This document shows, in pieces, positions 49,150 through 60,478 of a stretch of 64,000 nucleotides of DNA. The notes below the pieces were generated by a model. The model did no database searches, was not told the origin of the DNA, and saw nothing but the letters and a program-made list of their open reading frames with translations. Source of the stretch: Antedon mediterranea (taxonomy: Eukaryota > Echinodermata > Crinoidea > Comatulida > Antedonidae); assembly GCF_964355755.1 (NCBI RefSeq), contig NC_092677.1:13106601-13170600 (forward strand). Direction: 5' to 3'. The position numbers and the translations under genes were made by a program. The stretch's first letter is position 1; the number at the start of each line of letters is the position of its first letter.

Positions 49150-50409
49150 TACTTTAATATCAGAGGCAATGTCTGGAAATGGATCAAGTCATTTCTATTG
49201 GGACGTTCCCAAAGAGTCTTGTATCAAGGATCCATTAGCCCATCATCCCCAGTTACCTCTGGCATACCACAGGGCAGCGTACTTGGACCCCTTATTTTTA
49301 ACTTATTTATAAATGACCTTCCCTCATCTATTATTTCTCCATGTGCATTGTTTGCCGATGACACGATAATTTATAGAAATATATTTACTGTAGACGATGA
49401 AGTTGTTCTTCAGTGCGATCTGATCAGGCTTTCCTCTTGGTGTGATCTAAATGAAATGGAGCTTAACTTAAATAAAACCAAGGTTCTCCACATTACAAGA
49501 TCAAGGAAAGAGTATAGACCTGTTTATCGTATAAATGACTTGCCTATTAAATCCGTATCTAGTCATTGTCATCTGGGGGTCACGATTAATAGTGAACTTA
49601 CTTGGGATGACCATGTAAACTTAATTATTTCTCGTTCAAATCGAATGTTGGGTTTTATTACTAGTATTGCAGGAGGATCATCCCCTTCAGCTATTTTTTC
49701 ACTCTATAAAGCTCTCATTGTCCCCATCCTTGAATATGGTGTCCCAGCGTGGTTGCCTCGAACCAAAAAACTTACGGAACGTATCGAGGCAGTCCAGCGA
49801 AGGGCTACTAGGCTTGTCCTTAAACAAACAAGAGGTGAAATGGAATATGAGGAACGTCTCACTAAGCTTAATTGGCCTACACTATCTAATCGAAGAAATT
49901 ATCTTCTGTTATCCTTTGTTTGTAAATCACTTATTGGAACGGTTGATTGTAGTAGTGTTCGTCAATCTTTAGTTGTTAATGGCCGTCACCTTGATACACT
50001 TAAGTTCATTCATCACTATGCTCGAACCAATTGTCTTCATCATTCCGCTGATAATATATTCCCTAGGTTGTGGGAAGAATTACCGGAAATGATTAAAAAT
50101 TATTTAATTTTAGAAAGTTTTCAAATATTTTTAAATTCACTTAAATCACATGTTTTATATTGACTTTGTTAAATCGACTATTATGTATTTTATCCGTTTA
50201 TTTTATATTGACACTGTTGATTCGTCTTTTTGTTTTTTAAATATTTTTATATAGTTTATTTTATATCATTGTTGTTACTTTGGGAGTACGGAACCTGAAC
50301 TCTTGTTATAGTGATTAGGTTCACTTTTAGGTTCCTGCCTACTCCCTTAGTTTCTGTGTTTTGTTTGTTTGTAACTGGTTTTTGGCAATAAATAATAATA
50401 ATAATAATA
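49150..50409 (+). mobile_element. 5'-truncated LINE with (AAT)n tail
   Basis: The element starts inside the reverse transcriptase (GNVWKWIKSFLLGRSQRV) and ends with about 230 bp of 3' untranslated DNA (GGTTCACTTTTAGGTTCCTG, GTTTTTGGCAATAA) and (AAT)n. ATCAA lies on both sides (49145-49149 and 50410-50414), although the A's may merge with the tail. Without the insertion the host reads GGATCAAGGGTCATG, as in a neighbouring repeat unit. Confidence 0.9.
49156..50163 (+). CDS. Reverse transcriptase C-terminal part of a LINE (ORF2, partial)
   Basis: The open frame runs from the truncation point without a break to the TGA after SLKSHVLY. Visible: FLLGRSQRVLYQGS, SGIPQGSVLGPLIFNLFIND (49258-49317), LFADDTIIYR (the catalytic Asp pair, near 49350), LNLNKTKVLHI, LGVTINSELTWDDHV, and the C-terminal EAVQRRATRLVLK and LWEELPEMIKN blocks. 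The domain order is that of Jockey/CR1-type LINEs; the exact clade is open. The endonuclease and the N-terminal half of RT are missing. An unbroken frame and matching flanks indicate a recent insertion. An ATG is lacking because the true start is lost. Confidence 0.92.
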   Translation, partial: NIRGNVWKWIKSFLLGRSQRVLYQGSISPSSPVTSGIPQGSVLGPLIFNLFINDLPSSIISPCALFADDTIIYRNIFTVDDEVVLQCDLIRLSSWCDLNEMELNLNKTKVLHITRSRKEYRPVYRINDLPIKSVSSHCHLGVTINSELTWDDHVNLIISRSNRMLGFITSIAGGSSPSAIFSLYKALIVPILEYGVPAWLPRTKKLTERIEAVQRRATRLVLKQTRGEMEYEERLTKLNWPTLSNRRNYLLLSFVCKSLIGTVDCSSVRQSLVVNGRHLDTLKFIHHYARTNCLHHSADNIFPRLWEELPEMIKNYLILESFQIFLNSLKSHVLY

Positions 50410-50414
50410 ATCAA

Positions 50415-50746
50415 GGGTCATGAAGGGGTGGGATCCGCTATAAAATAATGATAAACAATGTTAGCTTATTTGAGAGACAGTTTTTAGCTGTAGTCTAGAA
50501 AAACGGATGAGTTATCAGTTAGACATTTTCATTGATTTGTATTTTTTATACAGTAGTGTCAGCGGTGTGTTAAATGAGAAAGGTTTAAAGGGATTGTTCA
50601 ACAGAATAGACAGTACATTTTTTTTTTCATTTTCGATCATAGGTCATTTTCGATGTTTAGTATAGGGGGCGCTATACTAACTAATTAGAAAGAAGAAACG
50701 TTTACCCTGGGATGATTTAAAATGTGTCTATTGTAAAATTCATAGC
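50415..50746. other. Host repeat remainder and unclassified DNA
   Basis: Begins with GGGTCATGAAGGGG, the second half of the split DR1-like unit. Nothing else is recognised. Confidence 0.4.
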
Positions 50747-51657
50747 ATTTTGAAAGCTTATGGTCACGATCACAAAATTCAACTGATTGGGTTTATGTTC
50801 TATTGAACATAAACGGGTGTCTAGAAAACTCAGATATCTGAATTTTCTAGATCTAGAAAACTCAGATATCAATATCTGAGTTTTCTAGTTCCAAAATGGA
50901 ACTAGAAAACTCAGATCATCAAATGGATCGTTCCATTATTATTAGAGGGTAGCATATTTGAATACTACACAGTATTATACGTTTTCTTACTAATAATAAT
51001 AATTATTGTAACTTGTAGTAGCAGCCTAGTCTACGACTTAAATCATAAAGAAATACAGTATACACCTTTTAAAATGTAGGCTTATCATTTAGGCCTAGCT
51101 AAGCTAACTCAATTCAAGGCTCAACGTGTGGGCGCTATCGCGATGTATCGGGAAGAGTAGGCCTGGTCTTACAGTACTAGACTAGAAATGGTCAATTCGT
51201 ACCCAAAATAACTCGTACCTATTCCCAACTTGGCTAACTCGTACATGCCTCATTTTTAAGCCTATATTTTAACGGTAACATGCACTGTATTTTCGTTTTG
51301 ATTTAAGCCGTAGACCGCTTCTACATGTTACAATATTAGTAAGAAAACGTACACAGTAATCAGTTTTAATAATACTCTAGTATTTCAACTGACCTACCCG
51401 TTGATTAATAATGGAACGATCCAAATGACCTACCAACCAATAAAATGATGATCTGAGTCTAGAAAAGTCAGATATTGATATCTGAGTTTTCTAGATCTAG
51501 AAAAGTCAGATATCTGAGTTTTCTAGATCTAGAAAAGTCAGATACCTGAGTTTTCTAGATCTAGAAAACTCAGATATATCTAAGATCTGAGTTTTCTAGA
51601 CACACAACATAAACCCAGTCAGTTGAATTTTGTGACCGTGACCATAAGCTTTAAAAT
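50747..51657. mobile_element. Foldback element with arms of 32-bp palindromes
   Basis: ATTTTGAAAGCTTATGGTCA at the left end faces TGACCATAAGCTTTAAAAT at the right end. Both arms continue through AAAATTCAACTGA(T/C)TGGGTTTATG, clusters of the palindrome TCTAGAAAACTCAGAT|ATCTGAGTTTTCTAGA, GGATCGTTCCATTATTA and ACGTTTTCTTACTAATA. Arms are about 270 and 335 bp around a 300-bp spacer. The left arm has two palindrome units, the right four. No coding capacity. Duplication at the ends not found. Confidence 0.85.
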
Positions 51658-53801
51658 ATCTAGTTTATTTTCATATCAGGTTAAGGAAGAAATCCTAATC
51701 ATTTTCTATGAAAATATTTACTAAATATAACTGGATCACCTACTGTAACCCTCTATATAATCCCTCTCAACTAAGGATGGACATGGAATCCAGGGCATCA
51801 GTTTCCTAACTAAAGCCTAACATACTAGTTAGTGGTTGTTAGCAAATATTTCACAAATCTAGGAAAAAAGTACTTACCAATAGCTTTTTTTCGCCAAAGT
51901 GTTCAGAAAAATGTGTACTAACATATATCAATTAGTTCCAACTCTACTCCTAGGAAAAATTTTTGCTCAAAATGGTCGCCTATAACAACAAATTCACATA
52001 TATCTCGGTAACTAATGAAGGTACAGACTAATATTTGATCTCAAACTGTTTATAATATAGACTATTGGTAGGCCTAAGGAATTTTTGAAATTTGATAACT
52101 AGCTCTTACTATACATACGCCAAACATTTGGCTTTCCGAAAGATGATAATTTGATCTATTATCCATTCTTATATAGTGCCATTATAATTTCATAATTTAT
52201 GTCATATTTAATCTAATGAATTATTCATAATTTACCTAAATAATGCATCATTGTTGTAGGAATTGTAAAAGTTGTTTCATTGCTATGTTTTCGCATGGGT
52301 TGAAAGCGTTTTGTTTTTGTTAACAATCGTTTTTAACTATCACATAAACAACTTTGTTATTATTATTTATACCCATTTCGTCAGATTCTAGTGACGTCAT
52401 CGCGGTTTTACCATTTCCCTTATTATTGTATTATCATTATTGTATTACTCGAAAAATAAAAAAAAAACATCCAATTCGCATGACTCTGTTGCATATTACG
52501 TTGGGAGCGACATACTACGAAAGACAGTTAACGAACTTCATACGTATATCACACACATCTCTTGATAAAATCAGCAAGATAGTTTTAATTAAGTGTAAGA
52601 GCTATAGATTACATTCAGTTGATAGGGAAATATCATATTGGTTTTGGACGATTAAGTAATAGGTCAATGGTTCAATTTATAATAGCAACTAACACGAGTT
52701 CTTTGCAGTAATCCTCTATATATAATTGTTCATGACCATCTACCGCCATAATTCTTTAGTAGGCCCACCTATCATGTCCATAATTTTTAAATATAGTAAT
52801 AGTAATTCTTAATAGTAGAAAAGATTTAAATAATACAAATACTGTTATATTACTACTATGAATTCAATGGGTTACTATCCAAGTCGAGCAATCGGTAAGG
52901 TTTTGTACGCGTTCCGAAGAATTTTGGTACATTGCAGTAGAATATTTGATAATTTAAATTAGTACGTATACCTAATAATGGAATGAAAAAGAAATAAATT
53001 TCTTCTGTCTTATGCAAGTGTTGTTACTGGCTCGGTATGACTGGAATAAGTACATGGTAACATAGTATAGCAAAAGACGAGTAAATTAGTCCAAATTAAC
53101 CATACTAAAAAGTATGTGTTTTTCTTTCCAAAAGGACACTTCTTTAGAAACGTTGATATAATTATTTTTTTTTTTTTATAGTATTGAATTAAGTATTATT
53201 CGTATTGCCAAGTTCTAAGTTTGCATAGGTTCAACTTCTTCATAAATAATTCCGCAATTATAATAAAGAATATCGTTGCACGTCAAATCAACTTGTTGCA
53301 ATTTGTATTTGTCAGTTCAATCTTGATATTAGCACTCGCATGCGAGGCATCTTGTTAAAAGTCTATGTCATTAACATAGTATGTCCTACATACTGTTTAA
53401 TCAATGCAGTTAGTTGCACGCATAAACACAGCCTCTGGTGTTTATTATGATCAAAGCGGATATTGCATACATTTCAACGTTGAATTATTCTGACTGATAT
53501 CGGCGTCTTGCCTGGATTATCTAAAAAAAACGAGTTCCAAATAATTAAACTAAATTAAAAAATGATCCATTACAAATATGACTGCTCGCATTATTACCGA
53601 TATTCCACCTACATATACGTGAACAAATTTCGATCCAGATGTCGAAAGTTCAATTAATGATAATTATTGCTTTTGACCAACATATTCTAATTTTAATTAA
53701 ATTTAATCTGAAATAATAAATAATGTATGAGAGATGTTCCCGCGTGGAATATCTCAAAGGCTTGACAAAATACGAGAGGGCGCGCAAGGAAAGTATGAAT
53801 C
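51658..53801. other. No recognisable gene
   Basis: AT-rich DNA; the 101-codon frame at 52354-52659 shows no family features. Confidence 0.45.
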
Positions 53802-53920
53802 AGAGCCATATTGAAAGAGTTACATTGCGTTCACGGATTTTAGAAAGTCACGTGGTACATTGTCAACCATCTTTGTGTCCAAACTATTCCTATGCAAAGT
53901 ATGGAGTTGCAAAAATATAT
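53802..53920 (+). mobile_element. Partial copy of the hAT-type MITE
   Basis: CAGAGCCATATTGAAAGAGT, GCGTTCACGGATTTTAGAAA, GTCACGTGG and then TTTGTGTCCAA, CTATGCAAAGTATGGAG match the left two thirds of 58828-59064. The inverted right end is absent. The overlapping 88-codon frame is incidental. Confidence 0.7.
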
Positions 53921-54292
53921 TACGTTCAAATGACTTTAACTACCGAATTTCATATAAAAACAATTCATTTGTTTAAAGGTTTTTGTTAAAGTTATGTTAA
54001 TGCGAACATGAATTTAAACAACATGTAAACAATGCGTTAACTATAGAGAATCACTATCCAAATTATATGTGTACACGTAGAGCGTGCATGAAGCGGGCAA
54101 TGTTTTATTCCATTTCAGTAGTCCTCGATTGGAACCCATCAATCTTATTGGATGTATTTTTAGGGTTAGGTTATATTTATTCATCTTACAATTTTGGATT
54201 TTCAGAGAACATCTTTAGTACGAATTTAATGGGTTAGCCTTATAAATCACATGGGCAACTTATATATCAAAATATGCATTCCAGCAAAACGT
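53921..54292. other. No recognisable gene
   Basis: AT-rich DNA. Confidence 0.4.
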
Positions 54293-54430
54293 AACTAATG
54301 TACTATTACTGGTAATGAATTCTATAGAACAACTACTTTGGCGCGATTGTGAATTTTCCACAACTAATGTACTATTACTGGTAATGAATTCTATAGAACA
54401 ACTACTTTGGCGCGGTTGTGAATTTTCCAC
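54293..54430. repeat. Recent tandem duplication, 2 x 69 bp
   Basis: AACTAATGTACTATTACTGG ... GCGCGATTGTGAATTTTCCAC is repeated at once with a single A to G change (GCGCGGTTG). Confidence 0.97.
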
Positions 54431-56562
54431 TACACGCCGAGTAATTCCCTATATATGGCCTTTTTCAGTGGCATTTTGATCATGATTATTGATGACATTA
54501 GGAGATTGAATATTGAACTACTATCGTGTAATATTTTTAAATGTTTCTATTTATAGCCGATTCAAAATTGAAACGGCGTTGCAATATATTTCAATAATGG
54601 CAATATTGAATGTATTTTTTTACCATAAATTAGAAAATTGTAATTTAGAATAATCTTGATCTCAATAGAATTATTACTATTTAACTAGACAGCAATAAAT
54701 AATGTGTCCCGAACAATATTTTATGTTAATTTTCTTTTAGGTGTAGATTTATTTGTATAAAATATTTCGAGCTCAAGTATTTTTATTATTAAAAAAAAAA
54801 CATGGTTAAAATAAAGAGCTCTCACAACCTATCTAAACAATTCATGCTCTAAGCTTCACTTATATCAGCAAAAGGTAGAAAAACCAAGAATTTTGTAATT
54901 AATGTTTGTGGTTTTTAAGAGTAATTGTTAATGTGTTTTAATAGTTTTGAAAACAAAAAAGAACAAAATTACAAAAACTACATCTGTAAAAAGAAAAAAA
55001 TATGCGATCTTATTCAATCAATTAATTGTATTGTCAATTATTGTTACTGTATTTTGATTGTACATTGTTTATGTTTTATCGGAGGAAAATAATCACTGTG
55101 GTCATGTTATATAGTGTTGTCAAAACAATATATAATCGAATCTATATTGTTTTGATAAAATTCCTAGAAAGTAGGAAGCCTGTTGTCATTTTCCTGTTAT
55201 ACAATTATCTTAAAATAAATGTTCAGCAAAAATGACCTAGCAACAGTTTTATTTTATCATGTTAGACCTACATAGCCACTGTTTTCTTGATAACATGCAG
55301 GAAAAGCACACAGCATGCTTTAACATAAACAAGCAAGAGATCGGGAGCCAATAATGTTAACCACTGCGTGCACCTATATAACCACCGAACGATATCTTCC
55401 AACAGCAATTTTAATTTTTAGTTAAACAACTGCTTGAGGAAATGCAATGCTTTTTTAACTAGTTATATAGCATTGCACGAGAACTTTATACTGTAGGATC
55501 GTGGGATTGATATTACAGTACCGTATGTAAGCAGCCACTAAGAATATCCAATATAGCACCTATTTCCAATGTTTAATATGCCGAAAGAAGACATAACCAC
55601 GATCCAGTGTCATCATTTTCAGGAATTGGATGACCATCATCCCACGCCGACTTAGTCGCTCTTACCAAATGTTCTCATATTTATGTTTTATTGTATTACT
55701 GATGTACGAGAATGTTGCCGCAAGCTGGTTTATAGCCTGGATTCTCTTTACATGTCAATACAATACAGTAATAAAGTGTGACAGAAAACCAAAAAGTATG
55801 TTTAACTAAAACATTTGACCAATCAGATGTATGATACATTACGGTATGCTTTTAGATAAAAACGTCAAAGAAATACCATTTTGGATATGGTTTAAGCCGC
55901 ACTTGGAATTAATTCAAACGTAAGAACCTATAAACCTATATAAGAGCATCAATCTGACAATTATGGGTTAGCAAACAATTCGATGTTTTTCAAAGACACA
56001 ATCTCCATTAGCATTACTAGAAGTCGTTTACGATTGTTGTGATTTCATAAAGTCAGCTTGAATACTATTATGTATTCAAGATAAATTCGACAGCAATTCA
56101 CGCTATCTTCTACTTGTACACGCGATATATTATGATGGTTTCCAATTTCTTATTTATGCAGAATAATAAAATGCTGGTAAATTTATTCATCAAGTCATGG
56201 CTACGTAATCCAAGATTTCTATCGCTTGGAATGGCAACGATTGGACAGGCAATGAAAAAGAATTTTTGCATACTTGCAGTTTACTATTATCAAGTTATTA
56301 ACTTATAACCTAATTATTATTGGATTATTAATTAGCTGTTTATGGATTGCTCACATCTATAGAATAACTTGACTCTACATTATGCGTACGTACAATAAAA
56401 TCATTCTAAATTACTTTATCCCTATACATAACCATCCTCCGGGGGCTTTCTATGAATTGTGCACTGTACCCAAGTAAAATGTATTTCTACTCTTAATTCT
56501 GCAAAAAGGAGGTTTCAAACATAGTCACAACACACCTAATAATTACACAATGAATCTGTCAA
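54431..56562. other. No recognisable gene
   Basis: AT-rich DNA with unsupported short frames. Confidence 0.45.
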
Positions 56563-56843
56563 TTTAAAGATATATTGTCTTCCCAAACATTTTTTCCCAA
56601 ATTTTATGTTTTGTTGAATATGCTATTTTAATGTCACATAGTAGTGACTTTGACCAAACTGGATTAGAAAAAAAAACATTTATTTACCTGAAAAAATGTC
56701 ATTTATTAAAGCAAGAAATATTTAAATTGTTTGTCAGACAATGGTTTTTGTTTAAACTAGTTTTTTTTATAAATGAAATAATATTTTTATTTGAATGAAT
56801 AACTTAATTAAAACTGCAAAATAGCACATCTATATCTTTAATA
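56563..56843. mobile_element. MITE of the ATTGTCCCC family, copy 3
   Basis: Left end TTTAAAGATATATTGTCTTC. Interior TGTTGAATATGCTATTTTAA, CTTTGACCAAACTGGATT, TATTTACCTGAAAAAATGTC and GAATAACTTAATTAAAACTG follow the order of 62716-63070. The right end is eroded to ATATCTTTAA. Confidence 0.7.
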
Positions 56844-58314
56844 ATTACGAGACTACTTGGCATTGTCGTAAGTTCCAAAATCTCTATTTTACGACTGAAA
56901 GCATATCATAAATGAGATGCACTTTCGTAAAATTAATAATAATTATAAATTAGGGAATAAAGTGTCTGTAGGGAATCTGTGAATATTGATGAAGTAATGG
57001 AATGGCTCTATGGGGAGAGAATATCAGTTGGTTTATCTAGTACACAACGTAGTATACGAAAAAGAGCGAGTGAATTATATGCGTAAAATCGTGCAAAATT
57101 ATAGAGGGCGACTTTTACTAGAGTAAAGATGATGAGAAGATGGACCTATTCAAGATGGCGTTGTTACAGTTAAATAGTGTATTGCAATATTATTAATGCC
57201 CAACATTGTCATAAAGGATCACATATAACATTGATAGGACGCGTTTACAGTAGATGCATTACTTTAGATTAATTTTAATTTCGTTAAATGGTTCCATTTT
57301 GCGTACGTGGTTAGTTTTAGATTATAAATCATGGGCCTAGTGAAGAACACTCAATGATACGCATGCGCAACGAAATACAGTAGGGCTATACACATTCATT
57401 TATAACATCTGATCTCTCTTAACACATAACTATATACATTTTTAATGGAAAGACAGAAACTGTATACCCAGCGATACCTATAATATGTTTTACTTTATCT
57501 ATGAACACCTAACACCATTGGTTACTTGTGTGATTTATGCGTATAGATACATAATGTATATAAGTAAATGACTTTTAATCAGGAATTCTACTAAGTGCGA
57601 AAATCGATTACGTTTTATACAAATTGCCGTAAATAGCCTAATAATAGGATATATTATTACATACTCCCTTTTTAGTTATTATAATATCTAAGGACAGTTG
57701 ATGCATAACTAAACAGCAATAGTAGATCTTGTACAAGAGTGCTGATGCCTCCGTGATATATATATATACCCACCACCATACTTTTTCTTGCGCAGAAATT
57801 TGACATTTTTTAAGCGTTATAACAATATTTTACAATTATTATTAATCTTTCAAAAATAAGATTATAAGCAAATTTCTCAATTTTATTTATTTTGGGTTTA
57901 AATGGCTACATTTTAACTTTTTCGTTTGGTAATATTTTAATCAATGTTTAATTTGATGCAAATCATATAAAATTAAATACCGGTACAAACAACAGTCGAT
58001 TCTAATTATATATATATCCAATTTAGTTTATTACACAGATCCAATTTATTTATCTAACTTAATTAATATTTACCGATAATGAACATGATTTACGACAATA
58101 TAATACCATTTCGATATTGTCTTATATAATATTTATAGCATAGCATACGTTTATCTCGGAGTTCAACCACACGCGCAGTATGATGTTCAGTTATTTAAAT
58201 TCTATAGCTCCGTAGACGCATAACCTGACCATGGAATAAACAAACATCGATCAAACATAACGTACGGCATGCTATATGCACGATAAATACCGATTCAAAA
58301 GAAATACAATGTTT
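56844..58314. other. No recognisable gene
   Basis: AT-rich DNA without supported features. Confidence 0.45.
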
Positions 58315-58393
58315 AACAAGGTCATATACATGGCTGCAGTCGCGTGCTCAAGTTAGTGTTGATCGACCAACCGACCGACATAGTGGGCTGTAA
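58315..58393 (+). repeat. GGTCGGTC dispersed repeat, copy 5
   Basis: AACAAGGTCATATACATGGC, TGCAGTCGCGTGCTCAAG, TTAGTGTTGATCGACCAACC, GACCGACATAGTGGGCTGTA. Confidence 0.78.
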
Positions 58394-58450
58394 AAAAACT
58401 ATGTAATATTAAAAAAAAAAAAACAAATAATAAATTGGGCTACTCAAAAT

Positions 58451-58565
58451 AATAATTGTCCCCAAAAACATGAAAATGAAAATTGATCAAATCTGACTTT
58501 GAATGGGCCATTTTGCAGTTTTAACCAATTAGTTATTCATTTCCTTAGGAAAAAAACAAACAGAC
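58451..58565. mobile_element. End fragment of an ATTGTCCCC-family MITE
   Basis: ATTGTCCCCAAAAACATGAA, TCAAATCTGACTTTGA and TTATTCATTTCCTTAGGAAA equal the reverse complement of the right part of 62716-63070. It lies 60 bp from a GGTCGGTC repeat, as at 17.5 kb. Confidence 0.6.
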
Positions 58566-58819
58566 ATGATTTCACTTTAAAGGACAAAGGAGGATTGTTT
58601 TGTTTATTATTACGTATTTTCAGTAAATATATTTATTGAACTATTATATAATCTTAAAATAGCATAATCAAAAACAATTCAGGGGTACAATACCAAGTTA
58701 CTTTAGTGAGTAAAATGAGGGCGGTACAAGTAATGACATCGAAGGTCGACAAAGAGGGCGACACACAGCTGTTGTGGACAGTAACTGTAGATAAATTCAA
58801 ATGATGGCGCTGTAGCATA
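58566..58819. other. No recognisable gene
   Basis: Ordinary AT-rich DNA. Confidence 0.4.
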
Positions 58820-58827
58820 CATACCAA

Positions 58828-59064
58828 CCAGAGCCATAATAGAGAGAGTTACGACTTTGCGTTCATGGATTTTAGAAAGTCACGTGGTGTGCACGCCGGC
58901 CATGTTTGTGTCCAACTATGCCTATGTAGCGTATGGGGAGTCGAGTCATTGGCTTAAAAAATGTATAACATTCACAAGACTTGAACAACAAAGATTGCAG
59001 GTGTTCACCCCACGTGACTTTCTAAAATCCGTGAACGCAATAACTCTTTATATATATGGCTCTC
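58828..59064. mobile_element. hAT-type MITE with 8-bp duplication
   Basis: CATACCAA flanks it exactly (58820-58827, 59065-59072). Inverted ends: CCAGAGCCATAATAGAGAGA ... GATTTTAGAAAGTCACGTGG against CCACGTGACTTTCTAAAATC ... TATATATATGGCTCT. 8-bp duplications and CAG-type ends are the hallmark of hAT elements. The 82-codon frame across it is incidental. Confidence 0.87.
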
Positions 59065-59099
59065 CATACCAATATGACAACATATTTTTTTCCTTATTA

Positions 59100-59730
59100 G
59101 GTTAAGGCAGAAAGTAAAGAGGGCCTGAAATATAGTATTAAACATTGAGTGTAAAAGAAATTGAAGAATCTAACACTAAAATGACTTACATGTTTCATAT
59201 AAACGTTTTAATATAGGTCTATGTTACTAATTATGTTTCTGAAATATTTATTTTGTTGACATCCGGTTATAAATTACCATTCTTTAACATATACAGTAAC
59301 GTCTAAGTATCTACATGAATATTCTAGAATAGGAGAATGTTTAGATTTAAGAAACCATGTATAATTAATAAGAACAATCCGGAACATTCCAGAAGTGCTA
59401 TTAATAGAAACTGTAATCCAATAGAATAAGAAGTATAAAGAATGATCTAGAAGGTTTAGAACATATGGGGAAAGTATGACAATTTTAAGAAGGGGGAAGG
59501 ATTTTTGATTAAGGCATTTATTTTGAAGAAGGTTGGATACTAGATTGTAAAAGTTATGTAAAGCTGTTGTTTAAAGTGCTTACTGGATTTTTGAAAGTTG
59601 AAGTTGATTGAAATTAAAGCTTTGTTTTTAAATTATTTTACAACTTTGTGGATTTTGTGTGTATACTTTTATGTCACATAGAAGTATTTTAAAACGCTCG
59701 GAAACATACGTAAAGGGAGTTCGTGACACA
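59100..59730 (+). promoter_or_regulatory. Possible promoter or LTR-like segment with two heat-shock-element motifs
   Basis: GAATATTCTAGAA (59317-59329) and GAACATTCCAGAA (59392-59404) are both perfect GAAnnTTCnnGAA motifs. GTATAAAG follows near 59430, and AATTAAAG near 59618 could be a polyadenylation signal. The order resembles a retrotransposon LTR (U3-R-U5), but no TG...CA ends with matching flanks were found and no gene follows. Confidence 0.3.
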
Positions 59731-60478
59731 TCCAACAATGTACATATTAAATGAATTAATTAAAACTCACACATTACCTTAGAATCATAGCTAGGCTTAC
59801 ATATTAACAGATTCTGCCAAAAAAGGAAAAACAATTAATTCAGCAATGCGACAAGAGGCTAGGCCAATAGCAATGTACGATGTTCGTACGCTACCGCTCT
59901 TTATCAGCTAGGCCTACAAATTTAAGCCCAACTAAGCTGGCCTACGAGAAAACTTTTGACGCGAGCTACTTAGGTAGTGCACGGGTTTAAAATTTTTATC
60001 ATAATTGATCTTAATAGAACGCACATTTAAGACAAGAAATGTATGCATTAATTTTACAGAACGTCAAAAATTGCAGGTCCAGTATCTTGAACAGCATCGA
60101 GAGAGAAAGAGTAAGGTGCATCACCATGGAGGTATAAAATAATCGGTTTTGCGAGTATGACGTCATGAGCTCAGGCATGAATCATGAATATTCATTCATG
60201 ATATATGCACGCCCTCTAATTTTAGTTTTAATGCATCCTGGGTATAAAATAAAATAAAACCTCGAAGAGATTAGTAAACAAAAAATAATTCTGAACCTAT
60301 ATAAAAAGCAAACTGGCACATGCTTATAGTAGGCCCGGATGTAATAATGTTGTATACAAATTACTGGTGATGGAAGATACTGTTTGTAAATAGTAAAATA
60401 AAACTACAGATATCAGACTAATTTCAGTTCGGCGACTAACATTTGCTATTGTTAAGCACCTCCTATTTCAAAATCCTG
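59731..60478. other. No recognisable gene
   Basis: Contains a palindromic ATCATGAATATTCATTCATG word near 60182. Nothing else is supported. Confidence 0.4.

Noticed and set aside
53723-53989. 88-codon open frame
   Set aside because: Overlaps a partial hAT-type MITE copy; its peptide resembles that at 58857-59105 only because both are translated from the MITE.
59100-59730. Solo LTR
   Set aside because: No TG...CA termini with matching flanking duplications could be placed; kept only as a possible promoter or LTR-like segment.
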